Source: Oxalobacter formigenes
GTDB taxonomy: Bacteria; Pseudomonadota; Gammaproteobacteria; Burkholderiales; Burkholderiaceae_D
Length of the DNA: 35,047 nucleotides
Direction of reading: 5' to 3'
Assembly (NCBI GenBank): GCA_949290765.1
Contig: CASETG010000091.1
Coordinates: 1-35,047 of the forward strand
The notes under the pieces were generated by a model. That model saw only the letters and a program-made list of their open reading frames with translations. It was not told where the DNA came from and made no database searches. Positions within the stretch are counted from its first letter, which is position 1. Each line of letters opens with the position of its first letter. A program made the translations under genes and the position numbers. Of the stretch, positions 17,027 to 27,428 are shown one piece after another.

Positions 17027-17539
17027 TCAGCGCCGTGCCGGACCGCCACGGCGGAAGCGCGGATAGTACATGGATTCACTATCGAATGTTTTTTGCTGTT
17101 CTGGCGTCAGCGTCGCATAGAAGGTTTTCAGTGCGGCCAGCTGATCGGTCATCGCCTGTTCATGGGCTTTCATCCGGTCGATCATGGCCTGCATTCTTTC
17201 AGGCGATGTCATTTTTTCGAGATCGGCACGGCGAACCGGTTTCCATGCTTCCAGATTCTTGTCGGTTACGGCTGTATAGTCGGCCCACGCCTTTTCCTGT
17301 TCGGCATTCAGTTTGAGTTTGTCATGCAATGCGGTACGGCGCTGGTGGTGATAGTCTTTCCAGTGTTCATGGGAACGGGCATGATAACCATAACCCGGAC
17401 CAGGGCCGCCTACGGGACAACCGACGTAATCGTCGTTGCCTGTGGAACTGGTTTGCGCAAGCGCGCCGGTGGTGATACCGGCTGTGCAAAGTCCGGCAGC
17501 AGTGAGGCAGGCGACAAGAAGTTTGTTGAGCTTTCTCAT
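17027..17539 (-). CDS. Spy/CpxP-family LTXXQ periplasmic protein
   Basis: The 170-residue protein has a signal peptide (about residues 1-28, KLLVACLTAAGLC with a possible cleavage after ALA). The mature region is helical, rich in Gln, Met, Lys and Ala, and contains the LTxxQ motif LTPEQ near the C-terminus. Spy and CpxP are envelope-stress chaperones of the periplasm, and a similar role is likely. The start at 17539 has an AAAGGAAA ribosome site; the frame is open 66 codons further upstream but that stretch has no secretion signal. It has its own promoter and terminator. Confidence 0.85.
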   Translation of the reverse strand: MRKLNKLLVACLTAAGLCTAGITTGALAQTSSTGNDDYVGCPVGGPGPGYGYHARSHEHWKDYHHQRRTALHDKLKLNAEQEKAWADYTAVTDKNLEAWKPVRRADLEKMTSPERMQAMIDRMKAHEQAMTDQLAALKTFYATLTPEQQKTFDSESMYYPRFRRGGPARR

Positions 17540-17584
17540 ACGATTTCCTTTCAGAGCGGATGGAACATGAATGTGTCGGAAAAT

Positions 17585-17614
17585 AGTATAAGGTGGCGAA
17601 AAGCGGCATGTAAG
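17585..17614 (-). promoter_or_regulatory. Probable promoter of the LTXXQ-protein gene
   Basis: On the minus strand there is a -35-like CTTACA (four of six matches), an 18-base spacer and -10 TATACT, starting transcription about 40 bases before the gene. I do not see a clear paired CpxR box. Confidence 0.45.
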
Positions 17615-17720
17615 GGGGTTGAAGAAGTATTGTGTAACAGTTTGTTGCCGGTATTTTGATGAAAATTGAATGAAGATAAGAGAAGATGCAGGCGAGAATG
17701 GGGTTGGCGGACAGACAAAA

Positions 17721-17754
17721 AAACGGCAGGCAGCCATTTGGCTGCCTGCCGTTT
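17721..17754 (-). terminator. Intrinsic terminator after the fumarylacetoacetase-family gene
   Basis: A perfect 15-base inverted repeat AAACGGCAGGCAGCC / GGCTGCCTGCCGTTT with loop ATTT lies 16 bases past the stop. A seven-base A-run on the plus strand (17717-17723) becomes the U-tract in the minus-strand transcript. Confidence 0.93.
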
Positions 17755-17770
17755 CCGTACCGGTTGCGAA

Positions 17771-18544
17771 TCAGGCTTCGTACTTGTTGACCAGATGACC
17801 GACACCGTCGATGATGACTTCGACAGTGCTGCCCGGTTTCATGGAACCGACGCCGACAGACGTACCGCAGGAGATGATGTCGCCCGGTTCAAGGGTCATG
17901 TCATGGGAGATCATGCTGACGAGCTTGAACGGCGGGAAAATCATGTCGCTGACAGGATAGTTCTGGCGTTCCTGACCATTCAGAATGGTCTTGATGACCA
18001 GCGTGTTCGGGTTGTCGATACCGGAAACGATACCGGGGCCGAAGGAGCCGAAAGTATCGAAACCTTTTGCTCGGGTCCATTGTGCGAAAGTCGGGTCTTT
18101 CTGGATCAGCTGGCCGGCGGTGACGTCGTTGGAACAGGTGTAGCCGAAAATATAGTCTTTTGCTTCAGCTTCGGAAACTTCCTTGCAGCGTTTGCCGATG
18201 ACGATGCCCAGTTCGCCTTCATAGACGACCTTGCCGTCATAGGAATTCGGTTTTCTGACGACGTCGCCGTCAGCGATATAGGCAGTGCTTGGTTTCAGGA
18301 GATAGAGCGGTTCTTCCGGAATGGCGACGCCCAGTTTGGTTGACAGTGCATAGAAATTGTTCCACAACAGAATCATTTTGCTGGGCGAACAAGGCGTCAG
18401 CAACTTGACATCGGCCAGCTTGACCGATTCACCGGCAGGTTGCGGATTGTCGAACATATTGCCGTTGTAAACGGAAATCGTATCTCCTTCAAGTGTGCCG
18501 AATTTGACTGCATCGCCTTGTTGAAAGCGTACCCAAGTTTTCAT
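17771..18544 (-). CDS. Fumarylacetoacetate hydrolase family protein
   Basis: The 257-residue enzyme belongs to the FAH superfamily, which cleaves or decarboxylates 2-oxo acids with a divalent metal. The metal ligands Glu, Glu and Asp are present in YEGELGIVIG and CSNDVTAG, together with the family's LLKPSTAY and RAKGFDTFGSFGPGI motifs. The N-terminal WVRFQQGDAVKFGTLEGD is typical of bacterial members. The exact substrate cannot be told; catechol meta-cleavage-type and fumarylpyruvate hydrolases share this build. It is monocistronic: a terminator on both sides and a GGAGAG ribosome site. Confidence 0.88.
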   Translation of the reverse strand: MKTWVRFQQGDAVKFGTLEGDTISVYNGNMFDNPQPAGESVKLADVKLLTPCSPSKMILLWNNFYALSTKLGVAIPEEPLYLLKPSTAYIADGDVVRKPNSYDGKVVYEGELGIVIGKRCKEVSEAEAKDYIFGYTCSNDVTAGQLIQKDPTFAQWTRAKGFDTFGSFGPGIVSGIDNPNTLVIKTILNGQERQNYPVSDMIFPPFKLVSMISHDMTLEPGDIISCGTSVGVGSMKPGSTVEVIIDGVGHLVNKYEA

Positions 18545-18698
18545 CTTCTCTCCTTAGTAAACATTCAGATCCCTGTCCGGGACATGAAAATGGTATTCCA
18601 TAAAACCGGAAACGGTATGTCCGGCGTCTGACCGGACGATTGTTATCATTAACAGTCAGTCAAGATGAATCATCATAACCGAACTGATGGAAAATTTG

Positions 18699-18734
18699 TA
18701 TCGACAATAAAAAGTTTTCGTTCTTTTATCGACA
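18699..18734. repeat. Two direct repeats TATCGACA upstream of the FAH-family gene
   Basis: The 8-mer TATCGACA occurs at 18699-18706 and 18727-18734, 28 bases start to start, in the 272-base non-coding gap between the icd terminator and the FAH-family gene. The spacing is close to three helical turns, so they could be binding sites for a regulator of that gene. No gene is visible in the gap. Confidence 0.4.
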
Positions 18735-18784
18735 CAGATTTTCAGGCAAAAACGGCGGCGGGCAACTTGCCGGGCCGCAAAAAC

Positions 18785-18808
18785 CGGACAGCCTGAAAAG
18801 GCTGTCCG
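18785..18808 (-). terminator. Intrinsic terminator after icd
   Basis: A nine-base inverted repeat CGGACAGCC / GGCTGTCCG with a six-base loop is followed, on the minus strand, by GTTTTTG. It lies eight bases after the icd stop. Confidence 0.88.
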
Positions 18809-18816
18809 ACAAGGTT

Positions 18817-20070
18817 TTACATGAATGAAATCATGATATTGCCGAATTCGGACGTGGAAACTTCCCTTGCGTCGCTCATCAGGCGTGCGAAATCGCTGGT
18901 GACCTGTCTGGAGGAAATGGCTTTTTGCATGGACGCGATGACCAGATCGGCCGCTTCGGTCCAGCCGATATGACGCAGCATCATTTCTGCCGACAGAATC
19001 AGCGAACCCGGATTGACGTTGTTTTGTCCTGCCAGCGAAGGAGCTGTTCCGTGAGTCGCTTCGAAAATGGCGACGGAATCCGAAATGTTTGCTCCCGGAG
19101 CGATGCCGATACCGCCGACCTGTGCTGCCAGTGCGTCCGAGATGTAGTCACCGTTGAGGTTCAGTGTCGCCAGTACGCTGAATTCGGCAGGACGCAGCAG
19201 GATTTCCTGAAGGAAAGCATCTGCCAGAACGTCCTTGACGACGATTTCACGACCGGTTTTCGGATTCCTGAAACGGCACCATGGTCCCTTGCCGATGACT
19301 TCGGCTCCGAATTCGCGCTTGGCCAGCGCATAGCCCCAGTCACGGAAACTGCCTTCCGTGAATTTCATGATATTGCCCTTGTGAACCAGCGTGACGGATG
19401 GACGGTCGTTGTCGATGGCATACTGGATGGCCTTGCGCACGAGCCGTTCGGTACCTTCGCGGGAAACCGGTTTGATGCCGATGCCGGACGTTTTCGGGAA
19501 GCGGATCTGGCTGACGCCCATTTCGCGAACCAGAAAATCGATGACCTTTTGCGCTTCGGGAGTGCCTTCCGCCCATTCGATACCGGCATAAATGTCTTCG
19601 GTGTTTTCACGGAAAATGACCATGTCGGTTTTTTCCGGTTCGCGCAACGGCGAAGGAACACCCTGGAAATACCGTACCGGACGCAGGCAAACATAAAGGT
19701 CAAGCCGCTGTCTCATGGCCACGTTCAGGGAGCGGATACCGCCGCCGATCGGCGTGGTCAACGGACCCTTGATGGAAATGACGAATTCTTTCAGTGCATC
19801 CAGTGTTTCTTCCGGCAGCCAGACATTATCGCCATATACCTTGAGGGATTTTTCCCCGGCGTAGACTTCCATCCATTCGATTTTCCGTTTGCCGGCATAG
19901 GCTTTCTCGACCGCGGCGTCGATGACCTTGCGCATGACGGGCGTGACATCGATACCGATGCCGTCGCCTTCGATAAACGGGATGATGGGGTGATCGGATA
20001 CGTTCAGCGAAAAGTCGGGATTTACCGTGATTTTTTCACCGGACTGCGGTACTTGAATATGTTGGTACAT
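18817..20070 (-). CDS. icd: Isocitrate dehydrogenase, E. coli Icd type
   Basis: The 417-residue enzyme converts isocitrate to 2-oxoglutarate and CO2. Residues matching the E. coli active site are kept: Ser114, Asn116, Arg120, Arg130, Arg154, Tyr161, Lys231 and Asp284. The phosphorylation loop serine (Ser114) is present. The cofactor pocket is unusual. E. coli Lys344, Tyr345 and Tyr391, which grip the NADP 2'-phosphate, correspond here to Ser345, Leu346 and Ser392, while the Val351 and Arg395 equivalents (Val352, Arg396) remain. NADP preference is therefore uncertain. It follows secF by 62 bases and has a GGAGAATC ribosome site. Confidence 0.95.
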   Translation of the reverse strand: MYQHIQVPQSGEKITVNPDFSLNVSDHPIIPFIEGDGIGIDVTPVMRKVIDAAVEKAYAGKRKIEWMEVYAGEKSLKVYGDNVWLPEETLDALKEFVISIKGPLTTPIGGGIRSLNVAMRQRLDLYVCLRPVRYFQGVPSPLREPEKTDMVIFRENTEDIYAGIEWAEGTPEAQKVIDFLVREMGVSQIRFPKTSGIGIKPVSREGTERLVRKAIQYAIDNDRPSVTLVHKGNIMKFTEGSFRDWGYALAKREFGAEVIGKGPWCRFRNPKTGREIVVKDVLADAFLQEILLRPAEFSVLATLNLNGDYISDALAAQVGGIGIAPGANISDSVAIFEATHGTAPSLAGQNNVNPGSLILSAEMMLRHIGWTEAADLVIASMQKAISSRQVTSDFARLMSDAREVSTSEFGNIMISFM

Positions 20071-20132
20071 CTGATTCTCCGGATAAATACGAGCTGTAAT
20101 TTGAAATTGAAAACGGTTGATGATATGTCCGT

Positions 20133-21074
20133 CTATACGACGGCGCCGTCGGCATTGCCCTTTTCCTTGACGGGTTTGACGAGATCTTCACGCTTGATGC
20201 CCAGCCACATGGCGACGGCTGCCGCCACGAATACAGAGGAATAAATACCGAAGCAAATACCGATGGTGAGCGCCAGCGCGAAATTGTGAAGCGTCGGGCC
20301 ACCGAAAATCAGCATGGACAGCACCATGATCTGGGTGGAGCCATGGGTAATGATCGTTCGGGAAATGGTGCTGGTAATCGCATGGTTGACGATTTCCATC
20401 ACGCTCTTTTTTCGAAGAATACGGAAATTTTCACGGATTCTGTCGAAAATGATGACGGATTCATTGACGGAATACCCCAGAATCGCCAGAACGGCCGCCA
20501 GAACCGATAGCGAAAATTCCCATTCGAAAAAGGCGAAAAAGCCCAGAATGATGACGATATCGTGCAAGTTCGCGATGATCGCCGATACGGCGTATTTCCA
20601 TTCGAAGCGGAAAGCGAGGTAGATGATGATGCCGATGACCACCATGCCCAGCGCCATCAGTCCGTCATGCGTCAGGTCATCGCCGACTTGCGGGCCGACA
20701 AATTCGACGCGCTGGAGACGGGCATCCGGATTCTGCTCAAGGAGGGCGGCCATGACTTTTTCGCTTTGTTGTGCGGATGTCAGGTCTTTCTGGATAGGCA
20801 GGTTGATCATGACGTCCTGTGCACGTCCGAAGTTCTGCACCTGAAAATCATCGCCGAAACCGAGTTTTCTGACCGTATCGCGAATGCGCTCCAGATCAGC
20901 GGCATTCTGGTAGGAAACTTCCATGACGGTTCCGCCCGTGAATTCCACGGAAAGATGAAGCCCCTTTTGCCACAGAAAGAATACGGCGGCCAGAAAAGTG
21001 ATGAATGAAATGATATTGAAAATCAGCGCATGGCGCATGAAGGGAATATCTTTTTTGATGCGAAAGAATTCCAT
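20133..21074 (-). CDS. secF: Protein translocase subunit SecF
   Basis: The 313-residue inner-membrane protein works with SecD and YajC to drive late protein export using the proton gradient. It has six membrane helices, a periplasmic domain after helix 1 (about residues 35-130), and the RND-type signatures [12 protein letters not shown] and [16 protein letters not shown]. Length is normal. It is 27 bases after secD. Confidence 0.96.
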   Translation of the reverse strand: MEFFRIKKDIPFMRHALIFNIISFITFLAAVFFLWQKGLHLSVEFTGGTVMEVSYQNAADLERIRDTVRKLGFGDDFQVQNFGRAQDVMINLPIQKDLTSAQQSEKVMAALLEQNPDARLQRVEFVGPQVGDDLTHDGLMALGMVVIGIIIYLAFRFEWKYAVSAIIANLHDIVIILGFFAFFEWEFSLSVLAAVLAILGYSVNESVIIFDRIRENFRILRKKSVMEIVNHAITSTISRTIITHGSTQIMVLSMLIFGGPTLHNFALALTIGICFGIYSSVFVAAAVAMWLGIKREDLVKPVKEKGNADGAVV

Positions 21075-21101
21075 GTCGTATCCTGTTTTCCTGTCTAAAT
21101 C

Positions 21102-22976
21102 CTACTTTTTGTCCTTCGTTGCGGAATCATCCGGTCGCCATATCTGTCCGATGGACAGCGATGTCAGTTTCTTCCTTCGGCCATACCAGAGGTTCGCCAG
21201 ACCGCGGGAAACGAAAACTGACGAGAACAACGACGTCAGAATGCCGAGAACATGCACCACGGCAAACCCGCGAATCGGTCCTGTACCGAATACCAGAAGG
21301 GCCACGCCGGCGATCAGGGTGGTTACGTTGGAGTCGAGAATGGTCGCCCATGCGTGACCGAAGCCGTTGGCGATGGCCGTCTGCGGGCTGTTGTTGGCTC
21401 TCAGCTCTTCACGAATACGTTCGTTGATCAGCACGTTGGAGTCGATTGCCATGCCCAGTGCCAGCGCGATAGCGGCAATCCCCGGCAAGGTCAGGGTAAT
21501 CTGCATCAGCGACAGAATGGCAATCAGCAGCAGCACGTTGACCGACAGCGCGATCACGCTGAAAAAACCGAATACCATGTAATACACGATCATGAACAGC
21601 GAAACCGCCACGAAACCGTACAACGTGGAAAGGAAGCCCTTGGTGATGTTTTCTGCGCCCAGTTGCGGTCCGATCGTCCGTTCCTCGATGATTTGCATCG
21701 GAGCGGCAAGCGAACCGGCACGAAGCAGCAGCGCAAGGTCGGTAGCCGCTTCAGGCGTATCCATGCCGGTGATCTGGAACTTGGAACCCAGTTCGTCGCG
21801 AATCGAGGCGACGGTCAGGACTTCGCCCTTCCCTTTCTCGAACAGGACGATAGCCATCAGCTTGCCGATCTTGCCGCGTGTCGCCTGACGCATCTTTCTG
21901 CCGCCATCCCCGTTCAAATCGATACTGACGGCAGGTTGCTGATACTGGTCGAAACTGGCCGATGCATTCGAGATATATTCGCCGGTCAGAACGGGTTCCT
22001 TGTAGAGAATGACCGGAGCACCCTTGCCCTGGCGGAAGATTTCGGAGCCGAGCGGTACGGCGACGCTTTCTTCCGTGCCGCGCGTGATGGATTCATCGAC
22101 CATGCGGACTTCAAGCGTGGCGGTACGGCCGATGATGTCTTTCGCTCTGGATACGTCCTGAACCCCCGGGAGCTGGACGACGATTCTGTCGGCCCCCTGT
22201 TGCTGGATGACCGGTTCGTTCACACCCAGTTCGTTGACACGTTTGGACAGCGTGGCGATATTCTGTTTGACGCTGTTTTCGCGAATCTGTTTGATGGCGT
22301 CTGCGCTCAGGGCGATAATCAGCTTGTTGCCTTCCGCTTCCTCACGCAAGGTGATTTCGGAGAGCTGGCCCGTCAGGATTTTTTCGGCGCGCTGGCGCGT
22401 CTGCGGGTCGTTGAATTGCAGTTCTACCGTATCGCGTACCCGAACGAGACCGGAATAGCGGATGCCGTTTTCCCTGAGCAGGTTTCTGGCGGAAATCTGG
22501 AGACCCTGTATGCGGGAATTGATGGCGGCATCCACATCGACCTGCATGAGGAAATGCACGCCGCCGCGCAAATCGAGGCCGAGATACATCGGCAATGCAT
22601 GCAGGCTCTGGAGCCATTGCGGCGTATTCGGCAACAGGTTGAACGCGATACTGAATGTCGGATCCTGCGGATCTGTATTGAGCCTGCTTTCCAGAACTTC
22701 CTTGGCCTTGAACTGGATGTCGGTGCTGGTGAAACGGACCTTGATGGTGGAGTGCATGCCGCTGGCATCGAAATAAATCCCGTCGACGGGGATTTGATTG
22801 TCGCGGAGAATGCGTTCGATACGATCCATCATTTGCGTATCGACCTTGACGGTCGAGCGTACGCTGCTGATCTGAACGGCCGGCGATTCTCCAAAGAAAT
22901 TCGGCAACGTATAGATGATGCCGAAAATGATCGCGGCGACAATAACGAGATATTTCCAGAGTGGGTAACGGTTCAT
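21102..22976 (-). CDS. secD: Protein translocase subunit SecD
   Basis: The 624-residue partner of SecF has one N-terminal helix (PLWKYLVIVAAIIFG), a large periplasmic P1 region with LGLDLRGGVHFLMQVD, and five C-terminal helices containing the conserved GMAIDSNVLINERIREE. It is of usual proteobacterial length. It lies in the queA-tgt-yajC-secD-secF cluster common in Proteobacteria. A 587-codon frame on the opposite strand is a compositional shadow. Confidence 0.96.
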   Translation of the reverse strand: MNRYPLWKYLVIVAAIIFGIIYTLPNFFGESPAVQISSVRSTVKVDTQMMDRIERILRDNQIPVDGIYFDASGMHSTIKVRFTSTDIQFKAKEVLESRLNTDPQDPTFSIAFNLLPNTPQWLQSLHALPMYLGLDLRGGVHFLMQVDVDAAINSRIQGLQISARNLLRENGIRYSGLVRVRDTVELQFNDPQTRQRAEKILTGQLSEITLREEAEGNKLIIALSADAIKQIRENSVKQNIATLSKRVNELGVNEPVIQQQGADRIVVQLPGVQDVSRAKDIIGRTATLEVRMVDESITRGTEESVAVPLGSEIFRQGKGAPVILYKEPVLTGEYISNASASFDQYQQPAVSIDLNGDGGRKMRQATRGKIGKLMAIVLFEKGKGEVLTVASIRDELGSKFQITGMDTPEAATDLALLLRAGSLAAPMQIIEERTIGPQLGAENITKGFLSTLYGFVAVSLFMIVYYMVFGFFSVIALSVNVLLLIAILSLMQITLTLPGIAAIALALGMAIDSNVLINERIREELRANNSPQTAIANGFGHAWATILDSNVTTLIAGVALLVFGTGPIRGFAVVHVLGILTSLFSSVFVSRGLANLWYGRRKKLTSLSIGQIWRPDDSATKDKK

Positions 22977-23039
22977 GATTTAACGTCGGGAATGCATGAT
23001 CTGATACGGGCGTGAACAGGCGAAGCCGCCTGCCGCCGA

Positions 23040-23366
23040 TCAGAGTGTTTCGATCGTGCCGTTGGGCAGCATGGAAACGACAGAGGCTTTCTGGACGATG
23101 ATTTCCGTGCCTTCGGCGATTTCCAGCGTGATGAAATTTTCGGATACTTTCGTGATTTTTCCAACAATGCCGCCTGCAGTGAGTACTTCATCACCGGCCG
23201 ACAGGGAGCTTAACATGTCCCGTTGCTCTCTCTGTTTTTTCTGTTGCGGCCGTATCATCAGGAAATACAGAACGACGAACATCAGCAGGATAGGAAGAAA
23301 ACTTCCCATACTGTCCAGCGAGAATCCGGAAGCGGCGGATTGGGCATAAGCATTGGTGATAAACAT
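23040..23366 (-). CDS. yajC: Sec translocon accessory protein YajC
   Basis: The 108-residue protein has a single membrane helix (about residues 18-40) followed by MIRPQQKKQREQ and a small beta-rich cytoplasmic domain (LSAGDEVLTAGGIVGKI). This is the YajC signature. It joins SecD and SecF in the holotranslocon and lies 63 bases before secD. Confidence 0.96.
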   Translation of the reverse strand: MFITNAYAQSAASGFSLDSMGSFLPILLMFVVLYFLMIRPQQKKQREQRDMLSSLSAGDEVLTAGGIVGKITKVSENFITLEIAEGTEIIVQKASVVSMLPNGTIETL

Positions 23367-23515
23367 GTATTCTCCAGGTCGGATTTTTGGTTTAACTCAT
23401 GATTCTAGCACCATGTGTCGCGTTTTCATGAATTTATGCGTAATGGCATGCCGGAACGCAAGGTATGCGGCATCGTTTCCGGTGCGCGCATACCGGATCC
23501 GTGCGGTGGCATTTC

Positions 23516-25692
<2,177 letters not shown>

Positions 25693-25720
25693 AAAAAATT
25701 CATCCAGTGTGGCGGATGAA
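25693..25720 (-). terminator. Terminator-like hairpin abutting the queA start codon
   Basis: On the minus strand, TTCATCC and GGATGAA form a seven-base stem around an eight-base loop, followed by six T and then directly by the queA ATG. It has the look of a weak intrinsic terminator for malQ transcription, or a leader hairpin that buries the only purine-rich candidate ribosome site (GGATGAA) of queA. Confidence 0.45.
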
Positions 25721-25764
25721 AACCATAACTGAAAATACCTGAAAAAACGCCAGTATAGCCGCGT

Positions 25765-27264
25765 TTATCGTCTGGAATAAGTCCGGCCGTATATTTCCGT
25801 CATTTCCGCCAGATAGGACGCATGCCAGGATGTGACTTGTCGCCAGTCGAAACGCCATGCCCATGAACCGTTTTTTTCGCCGGGCGTGTTCATGCGGCCG
25901 GAAGAATCCAGACCGAGAATGTTCTGGAAAGGCGTCATGGCCAGTGCGGCGGTGGATGACCATGCGGCGCGGATGAGATCCCAGTGAATCCAGTTGCCAT
26001 CGATGCTCAGATAGCGGCGGACGAAATCACGCTCCTTCTCGGGCAGGTTGTTCCACCAGCCCCGGATGGTGTCGTTGTCGTGCGTACCGGTATAGACGAC
26101 GGTGTCATGGTTGTAATTGTAGGGCAGATAGGGATTATCTTGATTGCCGTCGAATGCGAATTGCAGGATACGCATGCCCGGCAGCGCGTATTTTTTGCGA
26201 AGCGCTTCGACTTCCGGTGTGATGACGCCCAAATCTTCAGCGATGAAGCGCAGTGTGCCGAATGACTGTTTGAGTGCATCGAAAAAAGCGTCGCACGGGC
26301 CTGCGATCCATTTCCCGTCGGAAGGCGATTCGCTTTCGGCCGGTATGGCCCAGTACGCCTGAAATCCCCTGAAATGATCCAGACGGACATAATCGTAGAT
26401 GGTCATGGAATGTTTCATGCGCTTGAGCCACCAGTCATAACCGGTACGCACATGCTGTTCCCAGTCATACAGGGGATTGCCCCAGTGTTGTCCGCTGGTA
26501 CTGAACCGGTCTGGCGGGACGCCTGCGACAGTGCGGGGATATCCAGAAGCATCCAGATCGAACAATTCAGGGTGTGCCCAGACGTCCGCACTGTTTAAGG
26601 AAACGAAAATCGGGATGTCGCCGATAATGTCGATACCTTTTGAATGAGCGTAGGTGCGCAAGGCCTGCCACTGCTCGTAAAAACACCACTGGCAGAATTT
26701 CCAGAAACGGATATCGCCGGCGTGTTCTTCGGCAAATCCGGCCAGTGCTGCGGGTTCTTTGCGGGCGAATGCCGCGGGCCATTGCTGCCAGGTGGTGCCG
26801 TAGCAGTCGCTCAATGTCCTGAACAGGGCGTAAGTATCCAGCCAGAAAGCGTTTCGCTCGCAAAAAAGTCCGAAAGCATGGTCAGGGGCGGCATTTGCAG
26901 AGCCGAAAAAACGGTCGGCAGCCAGTTTCAGGCGGGACATCCTGAATGCGATTACGGCAGGATAATGGATGCGATACGGTTGAAATGCATTGTCAGGGAC
27001 CAGTTCTTCCTTTTTCAGCCAACCTGCCTCACGAAGAGCGTCGAGTCCGATGAGGAAAATATTGCCGGCGAAGGCAGAAGGACTCATATAGGGGGAATTG
27101 CCGGTGCCGATATCGCACAGCGGGAGCATCTGCCAGCACGTCTGGCGCGCGGAAGCGAGCCAGTCTGCGAAATAATAGGCGTCCGGCCCGAAATCGCCGG
27201 AACCGTAAGGCCCCGGCAAAGACGTGGGATGGAGCAAAATGCCGCAGCGGCGTGTCGAGTCCAT
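25765..27264 (-). CDS. malQ: 4-alpha-glucanotransferase (amylomaltase)
   Basis: The 499-residue GH77 enzyme transfers glucan chains between maltodextrins. The catalytic residues are in their standard motifs: nucleophile Asp296 (RLDHFRG), acid/base Glu343 (IAEDLGV) and Asp396 (THDNDTIRGWW). The N-terminal CGILLHPTSLPGPYGSGDFG is typical. Length fits the short bacterial amylomaltases rather than the longer E. coli form. No glycogen genes are nearby. It is divergent from recG across a 164-base gap and is upstream of queA on the same strand. Confidence 0.95.
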   Translation of the reverse strand: MDSTRRCGILLHPTSLPGPYGSGDFGPDAYYFADWLASARQTCWQMLPLCDIGTGNSPYMSPSAFAGNIFLIGLDALREAGWLKKEELVPDNAFQPYRIHYPAVIAFRMSRLKLAADRFFGSANAAPDHAFGLFCERNAFWLDTYALFRTLSDCYGTTWQQWPAAFARKEPAALAGFAEEHAGDIRFWKFCQWCFYEQWQALRTYAHSKGIDIIGDIPIFVSLNSADVWAHPELFDLDASGYPRTVAGVPPDRFSTSGQHWGNPLYDWEQHVRTGYDWWLKRMKHSMTIYDYVRLDHFRGFQAYWAIPAESESPSDGKWIAGPCDAFFDALKQSFGTLRFIAEDLGVITPEVEALRKKYALPGMRILQFAFDGNQDNPYLPYNYNHDTVVYTGTHDNDTIRGWWNNLPEKERDFVRRYLSIDGNWIHWDLIRAAWSSTAALAMTPFQNILGLDSSGRMNTPGEKNGSWAWRFDWRQVTSWHASYLAEMTEIYGRTYSRR

Positions 27265-27295
27265 GACGTGTCGCGCCAGAAAGTGAAAAGCCTAT

Positions 27296-27340
27296 TATGA
27301 CAAAATCGGCGACTTTCGTAACGGGTTCATATGACAAAAT
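27296..27340. repeat. Two 11-base direct repeats TATGACAAAAT between malQ and recG
   Basis: TATGACAAAAT occurs at 27296-27306 and again at 27330-27340, 34 bases apart start to start, inside the divergent promoter region. The second copy lies just upstream of a GATAAT (27351-27356) that could be the recG -10 box, and the first overlaps a CATAAT on the minus strand that could serve malQ. They could be operator half-sites. Confidence 0.5.
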
Positions 27341-27428
27341 AAAAGTCTGGGATAATACCGGCTGGAATATCAGGAAGATGGCGATATGAAATACCGGGCG
27401 ACCGGCATTCCATGCTGCGGTTTCGAAC

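Noticed and set aside
17540-17720. CpxR box upstream of the Spy-like gene
   Set aside because: No GTAAA-N5-GTAAA pair was found on either strand.
18925-20244. 439-codon plus-strand frame opposite icd
   Set aside because: Compositional shadow of icd, with no domain, no ribosome site and the wrong composition.
21252-23015. 587-codon open frame on the plus strand opposite secD
   Set aside because: It is rich in Asp, His, Gln, Arg and Gly with no recognisable motif, and lies antisense to an unambiguous secD. Long antisense frames are expected from third-position bias here.
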